Shown here: one piece after another, positions 58,523 to 64,000 of the stretch
How positions within the stretch are numbered: position 1 is the first letter of the stretch
Layout of the letters: every line of letters begins with the position of its first letter
From: Xiphydria camelus
Lineage: Eukaryota > Arthropoda > Insecta > Hymenoptera > Xiphydriidae
Direction: 5' to 3'
Assembly (NCBI GenBank): GCA_963678675.1
Contig: OY783194.1
Location: 33,210,278 to 33,274,277 of the forward strand
DNA: 64,000 nt
Notes under the pieces: model-generated
Seen by the model: only the letters and a program-made list of their open reading frames with translations
The model's database searches: none
What the model was told of the DNA's origin: nothing
Program-made: the position numbers and the translations under genes

Positions 58523-60807
58523 CAATTACATCTTCGATCACTGAATCGTACAAAGGCGTGGTCGTAGATTTCTTTGATTTTGGGGCGATCAACGATTCGT
58601 AGCAGCGTATCTCCGCCGCTGCGAGATCTCTTTGTCTGTGAAAAAAAAAAGGCATCCAGTAAATCGTTACAATATGTCTGCAGGAAACATTTAATTCCTT
58701 AGAAAAAGCTCGTTCTATACGTATATCTCATCTTTCAAACTTACACCTTACATTCGTCGTTACGCGGCTTCCGGACGGGGTTCCACCCAGACACAGGAGT
58801 ACCGTTGTGGACCATTATTCCGCGAACGCAAAATGACAACGTGACTTTCGCTAGATTCGTATCCTGCAATTAAAGAAACTTAAAATAGTATCGTTAGATT
58901 TATACGAAGAGTGTGGATCGTAGACAGTATGATACTCACACGCCATTCGCTAGCAAGGATATCCGCCAAACTCATAACATCAGCGCTCGAGCACGCATCC
59001 TCTATATTTTTAAGAGTATTCAGATAGTTCTCCTGAAGAAATCGAACGAATACCGTCGATTGCGATTGAAAATACGAAGCGATTTCGTCAGGATCGTGTA
59101 CAAATTTGGCGGAAGGACCTTGTCCAGTTTCTACACAGTTAAAAGAAAAACAAATCGATACCCTCGCGCGTTTATCCGCGAATTTAATTTCAAGAAACAA
59201 ACCGTTTTCATCACTAACGCTTACTTTTCGGATTGATGACGCGCCCGATACCGTGAAGAAGGCCCAGGCTCTCTTCTCGGCAATTACATTCGCTCTTGTA
59301 CTGGTTTTCGGGTACTGATTAATCAAATTTTCGGCGTTACAATTTCCGGAAAGTTCACCATGCGTACGGTAATTGTTAAAAATCAACGTAACCTTTCAAC
59401 GAACGAAAGATGAGATTCAAGATAGTGCTACGCACGTCTCCAATTCCCTCGGATAATACTTCTTCTATATGTCGCTGAGTTATGCTCAGAAAATGACTGG
59501 CCTTGGTATTCAAAATCATTGATACGCGCTTCAGCACATTTTTCATAGCGACTAGAGTCGCTGCGTGTACACTGTAAAATAAAATTAATTTCCGATTAAG
59601 GACACTGATTCGCACAAATTGCATTCGCGCGTACAGATCGTACTTTACCTGATGTGGTCAATTACGAAGCGTTCTTTGACGCTTGGTGGGAATAAATTCT
59701 GTAATATGCTAAAGCTTCCATCATCGGTACATATGAAAACTATTGGTTCTTTTCCCAGTAGAAAATACTCTCTTAAAAGAATACATTTTCTGATTACCGA
59801 GTAAAGCATAAAATGCTAAGCTATGATATACCTCATCGTTGTTCGTTAACGTGCTAAGATGTCGCCAAATATGTCTCAATTAAAAAATCAATTAATTTTC
59901 ATTTTGTAAAAAATTAAATAAAATTAATCTTGAATTATATTAATTAGTTTAAAAATCAACTACTTTTTAATTTTATAGAAAAGTTAAATTAAATTAAATG
60001 AAGTTGAATTATAAATCAATTAAAGAATTAATTAATTTTTAATTGTTTGGAAACATCATAGGAGGTTTAATTACATATCTATTTTTTACACTTACTCTAA
60101 TGACCTGGCAAAACGATCCTTATCCCTCGAATAAACATTAGGAAAGTCTTTAACCAACAGAATACGTCGAGTAACATTGGATAGAACTGAATTATAACGC
60201 GTTACTCTGATCATAAAATCTTCAAAAATGTCTCCTTGAGATTCTTTCCTATCTGAGAAAAGGATTAACATCAATCTTAAAATACTGACATATATTAAAG
60301 AAACAGAAATACCTACTGTTTTCATCTGTTGCTCTATCGATCGGCGATATCCATTCGACGACATCAAAGCCATTTTCTTTTGCAAGTAATTTAAAGGAAA
60401 CAGTTTTGCCACAGCCTGAAGGTCCAGAGATGATCAAAGCACTAGGCTTTCCAGCAGGTGTTCTGCATTGCAACCAATCTACAATTTCTTGCTGTTTCCG
60501 TCGACTGACTGCCAATTCGGAAGACTTAGATGGCTCGCAAGCAGTTAACAGAGTAGATAAACTATTTACAACGACTTGCTTTCGAGGGATTATATCTACG
60601 AGTTTTGAGTCTAAAGTATCGTCTATTGATATTTGAGAATTATAGCGTTTACGAGCAATTGGTTTTTTAGACGAGATGGAATCGAAGGATGGTACCAACC
60701 AAGACTGGCTGTTTCTCTGTAATAAACGTACACATTTGTCGATGTATTTCTTTATTAAATAAAGAGAGAAAAAACGTATCTATATCTCCTACCTTTGTAT
60801 TAGCCAT
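58518..60807 (-). CDS. Rad17: RAD17 checkpoint clamp loader
   Basis: Nine exons in transcript order: 60807-60793, 60716-60317, 60252-60096, 59789-59649, 59571-59393, 59314-59225, 59130-58940, 58863-58745 and 58635-58518, giving 469 residues (human is longer, mostly in loops and tail). The family marks are ELAVSRRKQQEIVDWLQ, the Walker A GPSGCGKT (103-110), VVEWISPI, RRILLVKDFPN in the Walker B position, SEGIGDVRSTILNL (sensor 2-like) and LGLLHGIGRVINPK, then YLNTLKNIEDACSSADVMSLADIL. Exons 5 and 6 are correct only when two short introns are removed; reading straight through keeps a longer but wrong frame. RAD17 with RFC2-5 loads the 9-1-1 clamp at damaged or stalled DNA to activate ATR. Walker B reads VKD where the human protein has VED. 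The short acidic tail PLYDSVIEDVIE resembles the acidic RAD17 C-terminus. It is head-to-head with NUF2. Confidence 0.92.
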
Positions 60808-61240
60808 TTTGATTTGCAACTAAACTCGATTTTCTGCTTTGAATAGTTTCGAATTTCATATTATTGCTAATTCCGTAACTGTCAGTTGAGCAGAAAACTT
60901 TAAATAAACTCATACATACAATGTTGGTTCACTGACAGAATCTAAATAATATGTAGAGTGTACACTCACGGCATTCTTACTCTATCGTAGATTCAATTTC
61001 TTGTATTCACACGGTAGAAGGCGCTTTAAGTTATAATCTCGACCAATAAGAGAGAGACTAAAACGACAGTACTGATTGGTCTCCCTACATAGTTTTCTTT
61101 TTGAATTTACTGAACCACGCGTGGTCTCAACTGACAACTTCGTTGACAAGTAATGAAGTGTTCGATTGCGGTCAGTTCGCAGGTGTAGTGTGCCGTGGTG
61201 TTTTAATTTGTACGTACGTTCTAATTGATGATATTTTGTC
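60808..61240. promoter_or_regulatory. Bidirectional promoter region between RAD17 and NUF2
   Basis: Only 433 bp separate the two outward-facing start codons. Therefore both 5' leaders and both core promoters must lie here. The interval is AT-rich on the RAD17 side and lacks an obvious TATA box for either direction, as is common for housekeeping or cell-cycle genes. Confidence 0.7.
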
Positions 61241-63386
61241 ATGGACGGAGATATAGAAAAACTCCATAGTCTCCTCATCGATGCAGATTTGCCTTCGTCT
61301 ATATCTGACTTAAAAAATCCAACAACTGATTTCATTGTAAAACTCCTCAATACATTTTTGATGCATTTCTCCATCGATGTCCACCAAATTCAAAAGGTAT
61401 GTAGCACGCAAAAAGACAACTTTTTCTAAAGTTTCTAGCTTTCCAAAACGAGAGTAAATAACATATTACTCTTCATAGGAAACCATTAAGCAGAATGCGA
61501 AAGATTTTTTTATTTCTTGTAACGAATTTTCAGCCAACATTCCAACAGCTCGAAGGATTGTCGTACCCAGAAATTTCTTACGATATGATAAGTATTTTAA
61601 ATCTGTACCTCGCTACGGCGTCTATAGGGAGTCACATTTTTATAAACGATTTGTGTATTACCGACATTACCAGTCCAGGTAGGCATTCCACTCCGTTTTT
61701 GTTTACTCATATTAAATTAGTATGTAAATGATAAATAAGAAGTACTTAAGAAAGCGCTTAATATTCAACATTTTTAATTATTATGCCCAACATTATTCCT
61801 TATTCTACAGGCCCAAAGAGAACACGTAAACAAATAGGGTTGTTAACAAATTTTTTGCTGTATGCCAATAACAAGAAACTGGACTTACAAGCCAGTGAAA
61901 ATGAAATTCTTCTGCAAGCCCATACGTTACAAGAGTTGTGCGAGAAAAAAAGAGTAGTAATGGAGGAGATCAATGAGAAAGCTCTCCGAAATTCAAAGCT
62001 TCAGGCTCTAAAAACGAAGGTATTAGTCTGAGAAAGTACTATGATTTAATTAAGGAATAATAGAGAATACACATTTTAGCATTTTATATAACAGAACTGT
62101 ATCTTAGGTATTACTTTTCTGTTGCTAGAACGATATTCAAATTCAAGAGATACGCTTACGAATAGAAGAACTTAGAAATTCCAAGGAAAAGCAGATGGAA
62201 TTAATTAAATACGCAGAGAAAAGGAAACACGAAGCTAACCAGCGAATGGGCTCCTTGAAAACTCAATTTTTAAAGGTACCTCATTATGCAGAAATCTAAC
62301 TTTTAACTCTACAGCACGTAGCATTATTTAATTTGAATATTTTCAAATAGCTGTGAAAAAATCACATCCGGCGCTACTGTAGTTTCCTCGAAAACTATTA
62401 CAAATTACTTAAATCTTCACAGATGAATCAAATAACCACAGAGTTAGAATCAAAAGTAGTTAATTCCCCCAATAAATATACCAATCGCTTGGAAGAATTG
62501 GAAGAGAAATGCAAAGTTATGGAGGAAAAACGGGAAACTCTGCTGGATGCTGGAAAGTGTAAGAGGCAAATGATAAAACAAATGGAAGATACAATGACGC
62601 TTGTGAAGAACCAACACGAAATGTACTCTGAAGTCAAAGATATGTATAAGCGATCGAAGTAAGTTACTCGCACTGACAAAAACTACGTTAATAGTTTCAA
62701 CGATTACTCTAAACGCCGTTTATTTAGCGTGACCAATTTTTCAAAAATTACGACAAGCATTTTTTGGTTGATACAGAGAAGTTGATAAGAAATTTAAAGA
62801 TTCGGCTAAGCAGATAGAAGAAACAGACCTGGAGATAAATGAGCTTAAACACGAATTGGAGAAACATAATGGGCAACACGACGTAACTGAGATAGAAGAG
62901 TGTAAAGCACACTGCGAGAAGACACTTTCCCCGCTGTACAGCATCCATGCACGGTTGCGAAGGTAGGAATTTGATGTTTACCGTTATCCAGGACTTAGAT
63001 ATATTACTGCATTTCAATATAGAATACACGAAATGCACCTTCTGTGTGATCTTCGTCCAGAGCTATATTCAAATGGAATTATTTATTCGTCAACAGTGAT
63101 AAAGAACTGCTAGAGAGGAGATTAGAGGAAGAAAGGAAGCATTTACAGGAAATGAGTCAGAAGCGGGATGAAATATACAGCAAAATAGCAAAGGTGGAAG
63201 AAGATATTGAGATATTCTGCAGGGATTGTCAAAATAAATTCGATGAAGAAATGGCTGGCGTAAATAGCTTTTGGTTTATTTTAACTTCTTATTATCTTAA
63301 CGAACTCTCAATTGATTTTAATTATGATGGTGAATTTTTAGGAAATCGAATTGCAAGCTATTATCAAAGCAGAGCTGTCCATCTGA
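61241..63386 (+). CDS. Nuf2: NUF2, Ndc80 kinetochore complex subunit
   Basis: Eight exons: 61241-61396, 61534-61678, 61811-62019, 62129-62275, 62423-62658, 62777-62962, 63097-63259 and 63342-63386, giving 428 residues (human 464). The N-terminal ~130 residues form the calponin-homology-like head: LEGLSYPEISYDMISILNLYL, INDLCITDITSPGPKRTRKQ, then LLTNFLLYANNKK, matching the KRT..L..INF signature at the end of the NUF2 head. The rest is an almost unbroken coiled coil (DIQIQEIRLRIEELRNSKE, LESKVVNSPNKYTNRLEEL, RRLEEERKHLQEM). The stretch VVNSPNKY..RLEEL corresponds to human KIVDSPEKLKNYKEKM. NUF2 pairs with NDC80 to bind spindle microtubules at the outer kinetochore. The last donor follows ATGGCTGGC; missing it gives a false 101-codon extension. 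No canonical AATAAA was noticed downstream on this strand. Confidence 0.92.
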
Positions 63387-63871
63387 GAGTTGATGCAATG
63401 GGCAAAGCATGTAAGATCCATGCGTATATAAAATACGAAAAGAAACGTTTAATATAAAGGTATTGGAAAACTGAAAATTGGAAAGAAAAACAAAGTTAAC
63501 CAGATACGTTCACGGTTTATTTTTTATAAAAAAAAACATGTAAACTACATTGTGAATATAATGAATCAATTTAACATTAGGCTAACACTCCACTTAGGAG
63601 TATCATTCTTAGAATGCAGTCATACAGAATGGCTCGGTTCTAAATTGTTTTTTCTTTTGTGGCAATTGTCGTACTTGTACAAATAGATTTATATTAACTT
63701 TCATAATTGCATACAAATTTCAATCCCTTCGTTGTCTTTCCCTTTCTCGTGCGAGTTCGGTAGCATAGTCGTACGGCGATCCTCTCCTGGCGCTGTTAAT
63801 TATGATGACGTTATTGCTGGTATCGAATCGAGATAACAACGAGCGATCGTACTGACAAACCGGTACATTGC
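63387..63871. other. Converging 3' flanks of NUF2 and an RS-domain gene
   Basis: This AT-rich 485 bp holds the end of the NUF2 transcript and the 3' UTR of the minus-strand RS-domain gene. A minus-strand AATAAA is at 63516-63521, giving that gene a ~350-bp 3' UTR. Confidence 0.55.
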
Positions 63872-64000
63872 TCACCTATCTCGATGCCGATCTTTATCAC
63901 GATGACGATCTCTGCTGCGTTCTCTGTGAGATCTATCCCTGCTGCGACTTCTATAATCCTTGTGCCTTCGGGGTCTTTCACGGCTGCTGGAACGTCTATT
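63872..64000 (-). CDS. RS-domain protein, C-terminal end (partial)
   Basis: The last 42 codons and stop of a minus-strand gene that continues off the right edge. The translation is almost all Arg, Ser, Asp, His and Glu (for example DYRSRSRDRSHRERSRDRHR) and ends DRHRDR before TGA. This is an arginine-serine domain of the kind found in SR splicing factors and related spliceosome or transcription proteins. The frame stays open to the edge in phase 0. Without the rest of the gene the family member cannot be named. Confidence 0.75.
   Translation of the reverse strand, partial: NRRSSSRERPRRHKDYRSRSRDRSHRERSRDRHRDKDRHRDR

Noticed and set aside
58880..59386. 168-codon minus-strand frame read straight through RAD17
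   Set aside because: It mixes true exon 6 sequence with intron and an out-of-frame exon 5. Removing two short introns restores RAD17 similarity.
1..64000. tRNA, rRNA, CRISPR, bacterial operons, autonomous transposase or retroelement genes
   Set aside because: I looked for tRNA box patterns, repeat-spacer arrays, DDE or reverse-transcriptase motifs and LTRs by eye and saw none. A tRNAscan or covariance search could still find small RNAs.

Overview
The window is nuclear DNA from an animal. The genes are split by many short introns (mostly 50-500 bp) and look insect-like. CpG-dense blocks alternate with AT-rich stretches, and small foldback/MITE elements are common. Papi (Tudor-KH), a 104-residue secreted protein with an arthropod-type TATA/TCAGT promoter, and the overall compact style point to a holometabolous insect. 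Hymenoptera, probably an ant, is my best guess, but this is inference and no sequence comparison was run.

Layout: bases 1-22,260 hold no coding gene that I can support. They contain CpG-rich blocks and a dense set of small inverted-repeat elements: foldbacks, MITE-like copies, a GA microsatellite and a dispersed 300-400 bp repeat present twice. From 22,261 to 30,743 genes are compact: erlin (+), LAMTOR3 (+), glyoxylate/hydroxypyruvate reductase (-, tail-to-tail with LAMTOR3), then the first five exons of papi (+). Papi has an 8.76 kb intron (30,744-39,502) that contains a complete five-exon MATH-BTB gene on the opposite strand. Papi finishes with three exons at 39,503-40,342. A two-exon secreted-protein gene (+) follows at 42,571-44,253. 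An eight-exon CAP-Gly/coiled-coil gene (-) occupies 47,963-55,557 and carries several MITEs in its introns. At the right end, RAD17 (-) and NUF2 (+) form a head-to-head pair whose start codons are 433 bp apart. The last 42 codons of an RS-domain protein (-) run off the right edge.

How the genes relate: erlin (ER membrane scaffold), LAMTOR3 (lysosomal Ragulator) and GRHPR (2-hydroxyacid metabolism) are housekeeping genes with no obvious functional link. Papi is a mitochondrial-surface piRNA-trimming cofactor, and its nested partner is a probable Cullin-3 substrate adaptor. RAD17 (9-1-1 checkpoint clamp loader) and NUF2 (Ndc80 kinetochore complex) both act in proliferating cells and probably share one bidirectional promoter.

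Exon joins were worked out by hand from GT/AG sites, reading-frame phase and known family sequence. Every multi-exon model given here closes in frame. Most of the long open frames in the CpG-rich blocks were judged chance frames or antisense shadows.
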